Assembly (NCBI RefSeq): GCF_023498005.1 | Contig: NZ_CP097289.1 | Location: 8,680,001-8,744,000, forward strand | DNA length: 64,000 bases | Source of the DNA: Streptomyces durmitorensis | GTDB taxonomy: Bacteria; Actinomycetota; Actinomycetes; Streptomycetales; Streptomycetaceae | Direction of reading: 5' to 3' | Shown here: in pieces, positions 33,706-42,211 of the stretch | How the letters are laid out: each line of letters begins with the position of its first letter | How positions within the stretch are numbered: position 1 is the stretch's first letter | Notes under the pieces: generated by a model | Seen by the model: only the letters and a program-made list of their open reading frames with translations | What the model was told of the DNA's origin: nothing | Databases searched by the model: none | Program-made: the position numbers and the translations under genes

Positions 33706-34184
33706 GACGTACTCCGTTGCTGCTGCGAGAGGCTGGATCGCCGCAGTCTGCCACAGCAACATCGTCTTGAGCATGGGGTGTTGGGGCTGCGTACGCATGG
33801 GCGAAGAACAAGTCACACCCCGTGCGGCCGGGCCGTGCCGTTCGCGCCATTCGTCCTGCCGGCTCAGCCGCCACGGGTGTTCTCTGCCGTATCTGCCGTC
33901 TCTGTGTACGGGTCCGGGAGAACCTTCCAAAATTCCATTGGTTTCCGTACTCCCGGCAATACCGCAGGAGTTTCCCGGCGATATGGAACAGGGAAGTCCG
34001 TTCTTCGGCCAAGTGGCGCGTTCACGACGGTTATTCGACATCATTGAGTCAAATGACGCTGGTGGTTGATTTTCAGATATGGCAGAGTCTTCGAGCAAGT
34101 GGCCGGGCAAGTCGAAAGGTGAGATCCGGCTGACCGTCCGGCCGCTCTAGGATCAGCCGTCAGGCACGGGGGAGAAGTCGGCTC
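33706..34184. other. Long intergenic gap at the left edge of the NRPS cluster
   Basis: 479 bp without a convincing gene. The right half (about 33930-34110) is visibly richer in A/T than its surroundings (for example CAAAATTCCATTGG and GGTTGATTTTCAGATATGG) and must hold the LAL promoter. No clear TTGACN/TANNNT pair, tRNA, att-like repeat or transposase remnant was found. It is the likely cluster boundary. Confidence 0.55.
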
Positions 34185-37097
34185 ATGAACTTGGTGGACC
34201 GTGGGGAAGAATTCTCGATCATGGATGGCATGCTCAACGCCTGTATGGCGGGGCATGGCGGAGTGTTATTGGTAAGCGGCGCGGTGGCCAGTGGGAAAAC
34301 CGCTCTGTTGCGCGCGTTCGGTGAACGCGCAAGCGCCGCGGGTGCGTTGTTCTTGCAGGCCACAGCGTCAGAGGCGGAGAGCGACCTGCCCCTTGGCGTG
34401 ATGGGGCAGTTGCTGCTCGGCGCGGATCTGCCGGGGGCCGACGCCAAGCGGGCGGCCCGCCTTGTGGACCTGATGGCGGTGGCCGCGCAGATTCGGCGGG
34501 CCGAGGGGGTGCTGCCCGCCGTCGTGATGAATGAGATTCCGGGGCTCTGCGGGATTGTCCTGGAACAGGCCAGGGAAAGGCCGGTGGTGCTCAGCATCGA
34601 CGACGTGCATCATGCCGACGGCCACTCCCTGGAATGCATCCTGTACCTGGCCCGCCGACTCGACACCAGCCGTATTCTGGTGGTCCTGGGCGAGAACAGC
34701 GGATTTCTGGCCGGAAATACGCGATTACACGTTGACTTGCTGCGTCTGCCGGGCTGCCGCAATATCAGGCTCGGACCGCTCGAGCGGCACGGAGTGGCCG
34801 AAATGATCTCCGGATTCGGGGACGAGGGGTGGGGGACGCGCCAGCTCGTCTCGGATCTCCATCGGACGGGCGGCGGAAACCCGCTCCTGACAAGGGCGTT
34901 GATCGAGGACCGCCGTACGGCGGACGGCGGCGGGTGCGGCTCCGCCGCTCTCGTGCCGGGCGAGGCCTTCGCACAGGCCGTGACCACGGGCCTGTTCCGC
35001 AGTGACATGTCGACGCGGAACACCGCGTGGGCGCTGGCGGTGGTCGGCCCCGACGTGCCGCTCGCCGAGCTGGTGGAAGTCCTGGGAACCAGCCGGGAGT
35101 CGGTCCACCGCAGCCTGCGCGCCCTGAACGACGCGGGGCTGCTCGACTCCGGCTGGTTCCGCCACGAAGCGGGACGGACCGCGGTCCTGCGGAGCTTGGA
35201 GCCCGCACACCGCGCCCGCATCGAGGCCCGCGTCGCCCAAGTGCTGCACGAGCACGGCGAGGCGGCGACCGTGGTGGTGCAGCATCTGATCGCGGCCGAG
35301 CCCATCGATGCCCCGTGGGCGCTCAGCACGCTCCTCGAGGCGGCCGAGCGCGCGCTGGCCGACGACGAGGTCGAACTGGCCCTCACCTGTCTGCGCGCCG
35401 CCCGCGACACCTGCACCGACGCCCGGCAGTCCGTGGCGATCAGGGCCGAACTGACCCGGGCCGGATGGCGGCTCAACCCGGCCACCGCGGCCCGGCACCT
35501 GCCCGAGCTCACCGCCGACGCGCTGGACGGCGGCCTCGGGGCCCGGCACACGGTCGAACTCGTCGGCCATCTGCTCTGGTTCGGCCAGGCGGACTCGGTC
35601 CTGGAGATCCTCGACGCCGCCGAGCGGGGCGGCGGCGCAGGACGCGAGGCCCCCGGGCAGCCTGCGGCACAGGCCTCGCGCCGGCTCGACTGCGTACGGT
35701 CCTGGATGGCGTACGAATATCCGGGCCTCCCCGGCTCCGCCCGTGCCCGTGCCCGGCACGGCGACGACGAGCGGAGCGGGCGGACGCCGGCGCGCAGTCC
35801 CCATCAGCGCGCGGCGACCCTGATGAAGGCGGTCCTCGACGGGGCGGGCGACGACGTGGTGGTCAGGGCCGAGCAGATACTGCAGAGCACCCGCCTCGAC
35901 GACAGCACGCTCACCGCGCTCGTCGTCGCCCTCAACTCCCTTGTCCTGGCCGACCGTCTGGACACCGCGGCCCTCTGGTGCGAGACGCTGTCCAAGGAAG
36001 CCGCCGAGCGCGGCGCACCCATGTGGCAGGCTCTCCTCGCCGCGGTCAGGTCGCGCATCGAACTCAGGCTCGGCGCACTCGCCGCCGCCGAGCAGTCGGC
36101 GCGCCTTGCGGTCACGCTGGTCCCGCCCGAGGGGTGGGGCGTGGCCATCGCCTCGCCGGTCGCCACCTCCGTGTACGCCCATACCGCCATGGGTCGGCTC
36201 GACGAGGCAGCCGCCCAACTCGCCGTCCCCGTACCGGAGTCGGCGTTCCACACCCCCGACGGACTGCTCTACCTGCGGGCGCGCGGTCACTACTACCTCG
36301 CCGCCGGACGCCCTTATGCGGCGCTCGACGACTTCCACGCGTGCGGCGACCTCATGACGCGCTGGGAGTTCGATGTGCCCGCGCTCGTCCCGTGGCGGAC
36401 CGACGCGGCCGAGGCCCATCTGCTGCTCGGTGACGACGACCGGGCCCGGACGCTCGCACAGGAGCAACTGGCCCTGACCGGCGGCCCGAACGCGGGGGCC
36501 GCCTGGACGCGCGGCGTCTCGCTGCGGGTCCTCGCCAGTGCGCTCCACCCCGGGCGCAGGCTCTCCCTCCTGGGCGAAGCCATCGACACCCTGCGGGAGC
36601 GCGGCCACCGCGTGGAGCTGGCCCGCGCGACGGACGAGCTGGCCCGCGCCCATCGCGAGCTCGGCAACGGCGGCCGGGCCCGCGCCCTCGCCCGCAAGGC
36701 GCAGCAGCTGGGGCGGGAGTGCGGGGTCCGCGTCCCCAGGGTGTCCCCGGTGGCCGACACCGGCAACTCCCTTCCCGCCGAGCAGCCGTGGCCGCCCGGC
36801 TCCCGGCGCGGGGCCGACGAGCTCAGCGACGCGGAGCTGCGCGTGGCGACGCTCGCGGCCCGCGGCCACACCAACCGGCAGATCGCCGACAAGCTGTTCA
36901 TCACGATCAGCACCGTCGAGCAGCACCTGACGCGCGCGTACCGCAAGCTCGCCGTCCAGCGCCGGGCGGACCTGGCGGCGAAACTCAGCCCCGTTCCCGT
37001 ACCCGTCGCGGGCTCCGGCAGGAGGGAGGGGCACCGGGAAGGGCGCCACGAGGGGAGGAAGGACGGCGGGGCGCGCGACCGTCTTCGCGTGGTGTAG
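34185..37097 (+). CDS. LAL-type LuxR-family pathway regulator with two TTA codons
   Basis: 970 residues. An N-terminal AAA-type ATPase has Walker A GAVASGKTALLR (about 31-42) and Walker B VVLSIDDVHHAD. A long helical TPR-like middle follows, and the C-terminus ends with a LuxR helix-turn-helix (LRVATLAARGHTNRQIADKL, ISTVEQHLTRAYRKL). LAL regulators activate antibiotic clusters; glycopeptide clusters carry relatives such as Tei16* and Dbv3. TTA codons occur at codon 28 (34266-34268) and codon 181 (34725-34727), so translation should need the bldA tRNA, tying the cluster to development. The N-terminal part uses more A/T-ending codons than neighbouring genes. Confidence 0.9.
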   Translation: MNLVDRGEEFSIMDGMLNACMAGHGGVLLVSGAVASGKTALLRAFGERASAAGALFLQATASEAESDLPLGVMGQLLLGADLPGADAKRAARLVDLMAVAAQIRRAEGVLPAVVMNEIPGLCGIVLEQARERPVVLSIDDVHHADGHSLECILYLARRLDTSRILVVLGENSGFLAGNTRLHVDLLRLPGCRNIRLGPLERHGVAEMISGFGDEGWGTRQLVSDLHRTGGGNPLLTRALIEDRRTADGGGCGSAALVPGEAFAQAVTTGLFRSDMSTRNTAWALAVVGPDVPLAELVEVLGTSRESVHRSLRALNDAGLLDSGWFRHEAGRTAVLRSLEPAHRARIEARVAQVLHEHGEAATVVVQHLIAAEPIDAPWALSTLLEAAERALADDEVELALTCLRAARDTCTDARQSVAIRAELTRAGWRLNPATAARHLPELTADALDGGLGARHTVELVGHLLWFGQADSVLEILDAAERGGGAGREAPGQPAAQASRRLDCVRSWMAYEYPGLPGSARARARHGDDERSGRTPARSPHQRAATLMKAVLDGAGDDVVVRAEQILQSTRLDDSTLTALVVALNSLVLADRLDTAALWCETLSKEAAERGAPMWQALLAAVRSRIELRLGALAAAEQSARLAVTLVPPEGWGVAIASPVATSVYAHTAMGRLDEAAAQLAVPVPESAFHTPDGLLYLRARGHYYLAAGRPYAALDDFHACGDLMTRWEFDVPALVPWRTDAAEAHLLLGDDDRARTLAQEQLALTGGPNAGAAWTRGVSLRVLASALHPGRRLSLLGEAIDTLRERGHRVELARATDELARAHRELGNGGRARALARKAQQLGRECGVRVPRVSPVADTGNSLPAEQPWPPGSRRGADELSDAELRVATLAARGHTNRQIADKLFITISTVEQHLTRAYRKLAVQRRADLAAKLSPVPVPVAGSGRREGHREGRHEGRKDGGARDRLRVV

Positions 37098-37452
37098 GGG
37101 CTGCGGGAGGTGCAGGTCGCCACGCGGATTGGTGACCACGGCCTGCATCTCCTCTCGCGGACCACGTTCGGGCGTTCCTCATGGGTTTCCGTGTCCGTCT
37201 CCGTTTCTACGCGGCGGCCGGTCACACTGCGGTCCGCGAATCTGTGACCGGAGGATCCACCACCGCGGCGGTACGCTTCCGGGAGCAGCAGGTCGAACAC
37301 GAGAGCGCGTCGACGGGGGGCCGTCACCGGAGCTGTGACCGGTGTGTGACGTGGGATCGGGCAATGTGGTGCCGCATGATCAGCCTCTGCCGCGGCGGCG
37401 TTTCCCGCCACTCATCCCCTCCGCATCAGACGTGCCGATCGAGGGGTGGGCG
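37098..37452. promoter_or_regulatory. Two-component-system promoter region with TGTGAC repeats
   Basis: 355-bp gap. CCGGTCACA (37218-37226) and TGTGACCGG (37243-37251) are perfect 9-bp inverted arms 16 bp apart. TGTGACCGG recurs at 37334-37342, and TGTGAC again at 37345-37350, giving TGTGAC direct repeats with an 11-bp period. One-turn direct repeats are the usual site shape for OmpR-family regulators, so the response regulator encoded 100 bp downstream is the likely binder. No gene was seen in the gap. Confidence 0.58.
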
Positions 37453-38106
37453 ATGAGGGTACTGGTGGTCGAGGACCACGCCGAGCTCGCGCATTCGGTG
37501 GCGCGCGTGCTCCGCCGCGAGGGGATGGCGGTCGACGTGGTCTACGACGGCTCGGACGCGCTGGAACGCACGACGGTCGTCGACTACGACGTGGTCGTGC
37601 TCGACCGGGACCTCCCCGGAGTCCACGGGGACCAGGTCTGCAGCGCGCTGGCCACCCAGCCGATGCACGCCCGGGTCCTCATGCTCACCGCGTCCGGCAC
37701 GATCGCCCACCGGGTGGAGGGGTTCAGCCTCGGCGCGGACGACTACCTCCCCAAGCCCTTCGCGTACGCCGAACTCGTCGCCCGCATCCGTGCGCTGGCC
37801 CGGCGCTCGCAGCCCGCGCTGCCGCCGGTCCTCGTCCAGGGCGACCTGCGGCTCGACCCGGCGCAGCGCATCGCATCCCGTGCCGGGGTGCGCCTGGCCC
37901 TGACGCCCAAGGAATTCGCGGTGCTCGAGTACCTGCTCGCCGCCCAGGGCCGGGTGGTGTCGGCGGAGGAACTCCTGGAGCGGGTGTGGGACGAGGCCGC
38001 CGACCCGTTCACCACGACCGTCAAGGCGACCATCAACCGTCTGCGCCCGAAGCTCGGCGAGCCGCCCGTGATCGAGACCGTTCCCCGTGGCGGCTACCGG
38101 ATTTGA
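37453..38106 (+). CDS. OmpR/VanR-type response regulator
   Basis: 217 residues. Receiver domain with the acidic pocket VVEDH, phospho-acceptor Asp51 (VVLDRDLPG) and the switch Lys in LPKPFAY. The C-terminal winged helix (about 125-217) ends TTTVKATINRLRPKL and IETVPRGGYRI. The ATG follows GAGGGG. It is 1 bp from the kinase gene, so they form one transcript. In glycopeptide clusters this position is often held by VanRS-like pairs that sense the antibiotic or cell-wall stress; a general cell-envelope system is the alternative. Confidence 0.88.
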   Translation: MRVLVVEDHAELAHSVARVLRREGMAVDVVYDGSDALERTTVVDYDVVVLDRDLPGVHGDQVCSALATQPMHARVLMLTASGTIAHRVEGFSLGADDYLPKPFAYAELVARIRALARRSQPALPPVLVQGDLRLDPAQRIASRAGVRLALTPKEFAVLEYLLAAQGRVVSAEELLERVWDEAADPFTTTVKATINRLRPKLGEPPVIETVPRGGYRI

Positions 38107-38107
38107 G

Positions 38108-39397
38108 ATGCCCATGCGTCTGCCCACGTCCTTCGCCCTGTCACCGTGGATCGTCCGCAGGCTGCTGCCACGGCGTGTGCGCGTACGCCTGACGCTCCTG
38201 TACGGAGTGCTGTTCGTAGCCTCGGGCGTGGTGCTGCTCGCCATCACCAACCTGCTCGTCGCCCGCACTCCGGCGAACCTCGTCCTCGTCAAGAACCGGG
38301 GCGGCGAGCCCGTGCTCGCGCCGGGCGCCGACGGCCGCCTCTACCTCGGCTATCCCGAGTCCAACTCCTCCGTGCAGCTCAACGACATCACCCAGCAGCT
38401 GCGCGACCAGGCGCTGCGTCAGCACGAGATCGAGATGGACCACCTCCTTGTGCAGTCGGGCATCGCGCTGGCGATCATGGCCGTGATCGCGATCGTGCTC
38501 GGCTGGGTGGTCGCCGGGCGCGTCCTGCGTCCGCTGCGCACGATGACGGGCACCATCCAGCGCATCTCGGCCCGCAACATGCACGAGCGGCTCGCCGTCG
38601 TCGGCCCGGCCGACGAGCTGAAGGACCTCGCCGACACGGTCGACGGACTCCTCGGCCGTCTGGAGACGGCCCTCGACTCCCACAAACGCTTCGTCGCCAA
38701 CGCCGCGCACGAGCTGCGTACGCCGCTCACCCTGGAGCACGCGCTCCTCGAGGAGTCCCTCATCGACCGCGACGCCACCCGCGAGTCGTTCCGGTCGAAC
38801 TTCGAGCGGCTGCTCGATATCAGCAAGCAGCAGGCGCGCCTCCTGGAGTCGCTGCTCACCCTGTCCAGCAGCGAGCGCGGCCTCGACCACCGCGAACCGC
38901 TCGACCTCGCGGAGATCACCGAGGAGGTGGTGGAGGCCTCGCGTCCGGAGACGCGGCGGCGGGGGCTGCGCATCGAGACCGCCATCGGGCCCGCGGCGGC
39001 GTCGGGCGACTCGGCGCTGGTCCAACGCCTGGTGGCCAACCTCGTCGACAACGCGATGGGCTACAACACCCCCGGCGGGCACGTGGAGATCACCACCCGT
39101 ACGCACGCGGGGCGGGCCGTCGTCGCCGTGGCCAACACCGGACCCGAGGTGCCGCCGGAGCAGGTGGAGCGGCTCTTCGAACCCTTCCAGCGGCTCGGAC
39201 GCACCGCGGGCGACGGCCACCACGGGCTCGGCCTCTCGATCGTCCGCGCCATCGCCGTCGCCCACGACGCCGTGATCGGCGCACACGCCCGGCCCGGCGG
39301 CGGACTCGTGGTGGAGGTCTCCTTCCCGCCGCGGACGGATCCGCTCCAACGGGCCACGCGGATTGAGCAGTTGGACGATGGCACGGCCATCCGTTGA
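38108..39397 (+). CDS. Membrane sensor histidine kinase, partner of the response regulator
   Basis: 429 residues. First span at about 28-50 (LYGVLFVASGVVLLAITNLL), extracytoplasmic loop of about 65 residues, second span about 115-138 (IALAIMAVIAIVLGWVVAG), HAMP domain (RPLRTMTGTIQRIS), HisKA with His201 in NAAHELRTPL, and a HATPase_c domain (LVANLVDNAMGYN, GLGLSIVRAIA). The short sensor loop suits detection of a cell-wall-bound signal. No vanHAX-like resistance genes are in the window, so what this pair controls is open. Confidence 0.88.
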   Translation: MPMRLPTSFALSPWIVRRLLPRRVRVRLTLLYGVLFVASGVVLLAITNLLVARTPANLVLVKNRGGEPVLAPGADGRLYLGYPESNSSVQLNDITQQLRDQALRQHEIEMDHLLVQSGIALAIMAVIAIVLGWVVAGRVLRPLRTMTGTIQRISARNMHERLAVVGPADELKDLADTVDGLLGRLETALDSHKRFVANAAHELRTPLTLEHALLEESLIDRDATRESFRSNFERLLDISKQQARLLESLLTLSSSERGLDHREPLDLAEITEEVVEASRPETRRRGLRIETAIGPAAASGDSALVQRLVANLVDNAMGYNTPGGHVEITTRTHAGRAVVAVANTGPEVPPEQVERLFEPFQRLGRTAGDGHHGLGLSIVRAIAVAHDAVIGAHARPGGGLVVEVSFPPRTDPLQRATRIEQLDDGTAIR

Positions 39398-39502
39398 GGC
39401 GCGGGCCGTGAACTCCTACGGTTGTCGCGGCGCCTGATGGATCCCCCCGTCCGCATGTGCCGCCGGACACGGCGAAGCCGTCTCGAGCAACGGGAGGAAC
39501 CC

Positions 39503-40558
39503 ATGGTGGTCGTGATGGCCCCCGAGGCCACACAGCAGGACGTGGACGCGGTCGTGGAGCTGGTGCGGGCGGCGGGCGGTGACGCGTTCGTCAGCCGCGG
39601 CGTGACCCGCACCATCGTCGGCCTGGTGGGAGACGTGGACGCGTTCGACGCCCTCAATCTGTCCAACCGCCGCGGCGTCCTGGACGTCGTGCGGATCTCG
39701 GCGCCGTACAAGCTGGTCAGCAGGGAGCACCACCCCGACCGGTCCGTGATCAGGGTCGGGGGCGTGCCCATCGGCCCCGACACCCTGACCGTGATCGCGG
39801 GACCGTGCGCGGTGGAGAGCCCCGAACAGACCCTGGCCGCCGCGCACATGGCCAAGGCGGCGGGTGCCTCGCTGCTGCGCGGCGGGGCCTTCAAACCGCG
39901 CACGTCGCCATACGCCTACCAAGGGCTCGGCGAGCGGGGGCTGCGGATCCTCGCCGACGTCAGGGACGAGACGGGCCTTCCGGTGGTCACCGAGGTCATC
40001 GACCCCGCCAGCGTCGAACTGGTCGCCCCGTACGCGGACATGCTGCAGATCGGCACCCGCAACATGCACAACTTCGCGCTCCTCCAGGCCGTCGGTACGG
40101 CCGGCAGGCCTGTGCTGCTCAAGCGCGGCTTCGGCGCCACCATCGAGGAGTGGCTGATGGCGGCGGAGTACATCGCGCAGCGGGGCAACCTCGACATCGT
40201 GCTCTGCGAACGCGGCATCCGTACGTTCGAGACCGCCACCCGCAACACCCTGGACATCAGCGCCGTGCCGGTGGTGCAGCGCCTGTCCCACCTGCCGGTG
40301 ATCGTCGACCCCTCGCACTCGGGCGGCCGCCGCGACCTCGTCGTTCCCCTCACCCGCGCCGCCCTCGCCGTCGGCGCGGACGGCGTCATGATCGACGTAC
40401 ATCCCGACCCCAGGACGGCGCTGTGCGACGGCGATCAGGCCGTGACCCGGCCGGAGATCGACGACCTCGCGCACATCGTCGCGGTCCTTTCGCCGCTGAT
40501 GGGCCGCACGCTCACGCGGCCGAGGGCGCGAGCCGGGGTCGGTCCGGGCACCCGATAG
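39503..40558 (+). CDS. DAHP synthase, type I-beta with regulatory N-domain
   Basis: 3-deoxy-D-arabino-heptulosonate-7-phosphate synthase, 351 residues, the first step of the shikimate pathway. An N-terminal ferredoxin-like domain of about 70 residues (VVVMAPEATQQDVDAVVELV) precedes a KDO8P/DAHP barrel with VIAGPCAVES, LLRGGAFKPRTSPYAYQG, LLKRGFGAT and VDPSHSGGRR. GGGAGGA lies 6-7 nt before the ATG. Within a cluster whose NRPS use phenylglycines, it should boost prephenate/4-hydroxyphenylpyruvate supply for hydroxyphenylglycine and aromatic residues; other glycopeptide clusters also carry a dahp gene. As primary Streptomyces DAHP synthase is of type II, this type I enzyme is probably cluster-dedicated. 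Confidence 0.9.
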   Translation: MVVVMAPEATQQDVDAVVELVRAAGGDAFVSRGVTRTIVGLVGDVDAFDALNLSNRRGVLDVVRISAPYKLVSREHHPDRSVIRVGGVPIGPDTLTVIAGPCAVESPEQTLAAAHMAKAAGASLLRGGAFKPRTSPYAYQGLGERGLRILADVRDETGLPVVTEVIDPASVELVAPYADMLQIGTRNMHNFALLQAVGTAGRPVLLKRGFGATIEEWLMAAEYIAQRGNLDIVLCERGIRTFETATRNTLDISAVPVVQRLSHLPVIVDPSHSGGRRDLVVPLTRAALAVGADGVMIDVHPDPRTALCDGDQAVTRPEIDDLAHIVAVLSPLMGRTLTRPRARAGVGPGTR

Positions 40559-40944
40559 GGGTGAATAGGGGTTTCCAGCCCTAGATCAATTCTGCTAGTG
40601 AGGGGTACCAGGCCGGAAAGCGCGTTGTTAGGGTGAGCGTGGTTCGGCCAGCGGGCTTCCGCCCCCATTCAGGACCGGGGCGGAATCCCGACGGAGGGGA
40701 AGTGGCGCCGAGTGCGGGTGTAGTTCTGCGAATCGACGAGAGTTGTGCGGCTCGGGCTCATCACCGCGGTGGCGGTGATGTATTTCCGCGCACCTCGTTC
40801 TTCGCCCGGACACCGGGCGAACCGGTCTTCTGAACGCGCACCACTTCTCACTTCATGGTCGATCTCTCCCGGATGCTGCGCCGATTCTGACCGGCGGGCG
40901 GTCATGCGCGCACGGGCGACATCAGATCACTAGGGGGACTTGAG
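40559..40944. promoter_or_regulatory. Leader region of the StrR-like gene with two strong hairpins
   Basis: 386 bp with no gene. Two perfect inverted repeats lie about 20 bp apart: CATCACCGC-GGTG-GCGGTGATG at 40759-40780 (9-bp stem) and TTCGCCCGG-ACA-CCGGGCGAA at 40801-40821 (9-bp stem). The first also contains the palindrome CACCGCGGTG. They could be operators or RNA hairpins in a long leader. The published StrR/Bbr-type box (GTTCGAC...GTCGAAC with 11-bp centre) was looked for and not found. Confidence 0.6.
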
Positions 40945-41928
40945 TTGGCAATACCTGGGCATGCGCAGATCGACCAACTTATGGTCGTCGAAGTCGAGAT
41001 CACTTCGCTGTCGACGGCCGACTCACCGCGAATCTCCGGAATAGACCAGGAACACGTCGAGGCGCTGGCAGTGGTGCAGAGCCCGTTGCCGCCCATCACC
41101 GTGCACCGATCGACCATGCGCGTCATCGACGGACTGCACCGCTTGCGGGCCGCCGAGCTGCGGGGGCAACGCAAGATCGCGGTGAAGTTCTTCGACGGGG
41201 ACACGGCCGACGCCTTCGTCCTGGCCGTCGAGTCCAACGTCACGCACGGTCTGCCGCTGACCACGGCGGACAGGAAGCGTGCCGCGGGGCGCATCATCGC
41301 CTCCCACCCGCAGTGGTCGGACCGGATGATCGCCTCCGTCAGCGGCATCGCCCCGGGAACCGTCGCGGAGATCCGCAGACGGGCCCCGGCCGAGCAGGCC
41401 GGCACGGCGGGCAGGGTCGGCCACGACGGCCGGGTGCGCCCGCTCAACGGCACCGAGGGACGCAGGGTGGCGAGCGAACTCATCGCCGAGAACCCCCAGT
41501 TGTCCCTGCGTCAGATCGCGCGCGTCGCGTCCATCTCCCCGGAGACGGTCCGTGACGTACGCAACCGGATGATGCGCGGCGAGGACCCGCTGCCCCAGCG
41601 CGGGAAACGGGGCGGCGGCGAAGGCGTCGCGAGCGCCCCGAGCGGCGGCACCGGGCCCACCGTCGTGCCCGACCGTGACGCGGGCCAGGACCGCACCGCG
41701 GTCCTCAAACGCCTCAACGCGGACCCGGCGCTGCGCTTCAGCGAGACCGGCCGCACCCTGCTGCGACTGCTCAACATCCACACGATCAGCGCGGAGGAGT
41801 GGGACGAGATCATCGACAAGGCCCCGCCGCACTGCGGCCGGATCGTGGCCTACCTGGCCAACGAGTGCGCGGAGATGTGGGCGGAGGTCGCGGTGCGCGT
41901 CCAGCGCAAGGTCGCCGAGACGGCCTAG
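40945..41928 (+). CDS. StrR-family pathway activator (ParB-like N-domain)
   Basis: 327 residues from a TTG that follows GGGGGAC by about 7 nt. An N-terminal ParB/sulfiredoxin-like segment (VHRSTMRVIDGLHRLRAAEL, FFDGDTADAFVLAVESNVTH) is followed by a helix-turn-helix (SLRQIARVASISPETVRDVR) and an acidic C-terminal domain (LLRLLNIHTISAEEWDEI). Length and domain order match StrR, Bbr, Tei15* and Dbv4, the cluster-situated activators of streptomycin and glycopeptide clusters, so it most likely switches on the exporter and NRPS genes downstream. A strong hairpin terminator follows the gene. Confidence 0.9.
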   Translation: MAIPGHAQIDQLMVVEVEITSLSTADSPRISGIDQEHVEALAVVQSPLPPITVHRSTMRVIDGLHRLRAAELRGQRKIAVKFFDGDTADAFVLAVESNVTHGLPLTTADRKRAAGRIIASHPQWSDRMIASVSGIAPGTVAEIRRRAPAEQAGTAGRVGHDGRVRPLNGTEGRRVASELIAENPQLSLRQIARVASISPETVRDVRNRMMRGEDPLPQRGKRGGGEGVASAPSGGTGPTVVPDRDAGQDRTAVLKRLNADPALRFSETGRTLLRLLNIHTISAEEWDEIIDKAPPHCGRIVAYLANECAEMWAEVAVRVQRKVAETA

Positions 41929-41937
41929 GACGCCCCG

Positions 41938-41972
41938 GGCGTCCAAGTGGGCAGACTGCCCACTTGGACGCC
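41938..41972 (+). terminator. Strong terminator after the StrR-like gene
   Basis: GGCGTCCAAGTGGGCA and its exact complement flank the 3-nt loop GAC: a perfect 16-bp stem starting 10 bp after the stop codon. ATTTTTT follows about 20 bp on. It separates the regulator from the exporter/NRPS transcript. Confidence 0.85.
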
Positions 41973-42043
41973 GATCTCGCCGGCCCCGCATTTTTTCCAC
42001 GGCCCTGGCCACGGCCAGTTCCGCGAGCTCCGCAGTGCGTCCC

Positions 42044-42062
42044 GCAGAGAGAGTCTCTCTGC
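42044..42062. promoter_or_regulatory. 19-bp palindrome upstream of the exporter gene
   Basis: GCAGAGAGA-G-TCTCTCTGC is a perfect inverted repeat 150 bp before the exporter start codon. A second, looser repeat (GTATTTCC at 42073-42080 and GGAAATAC at 42105-42112) follows. Candidate activator sites for the exporter/NRPS operon. Confidence 0.5.
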
Positions 42063-42211
42063 TCTAACGCCGGTATTTCCATGCCCAATTGAGGTCTGGA
42101 CGACGGAAATACGGACGGGAATGCAGAAAGGTATCGTCCTGCCGGTGAGCACATTGCGTGTCATGTCAGCGAGCACCATTCCGTAATGCCGAGGCAGGAG
42201 GATTCCGTCGC

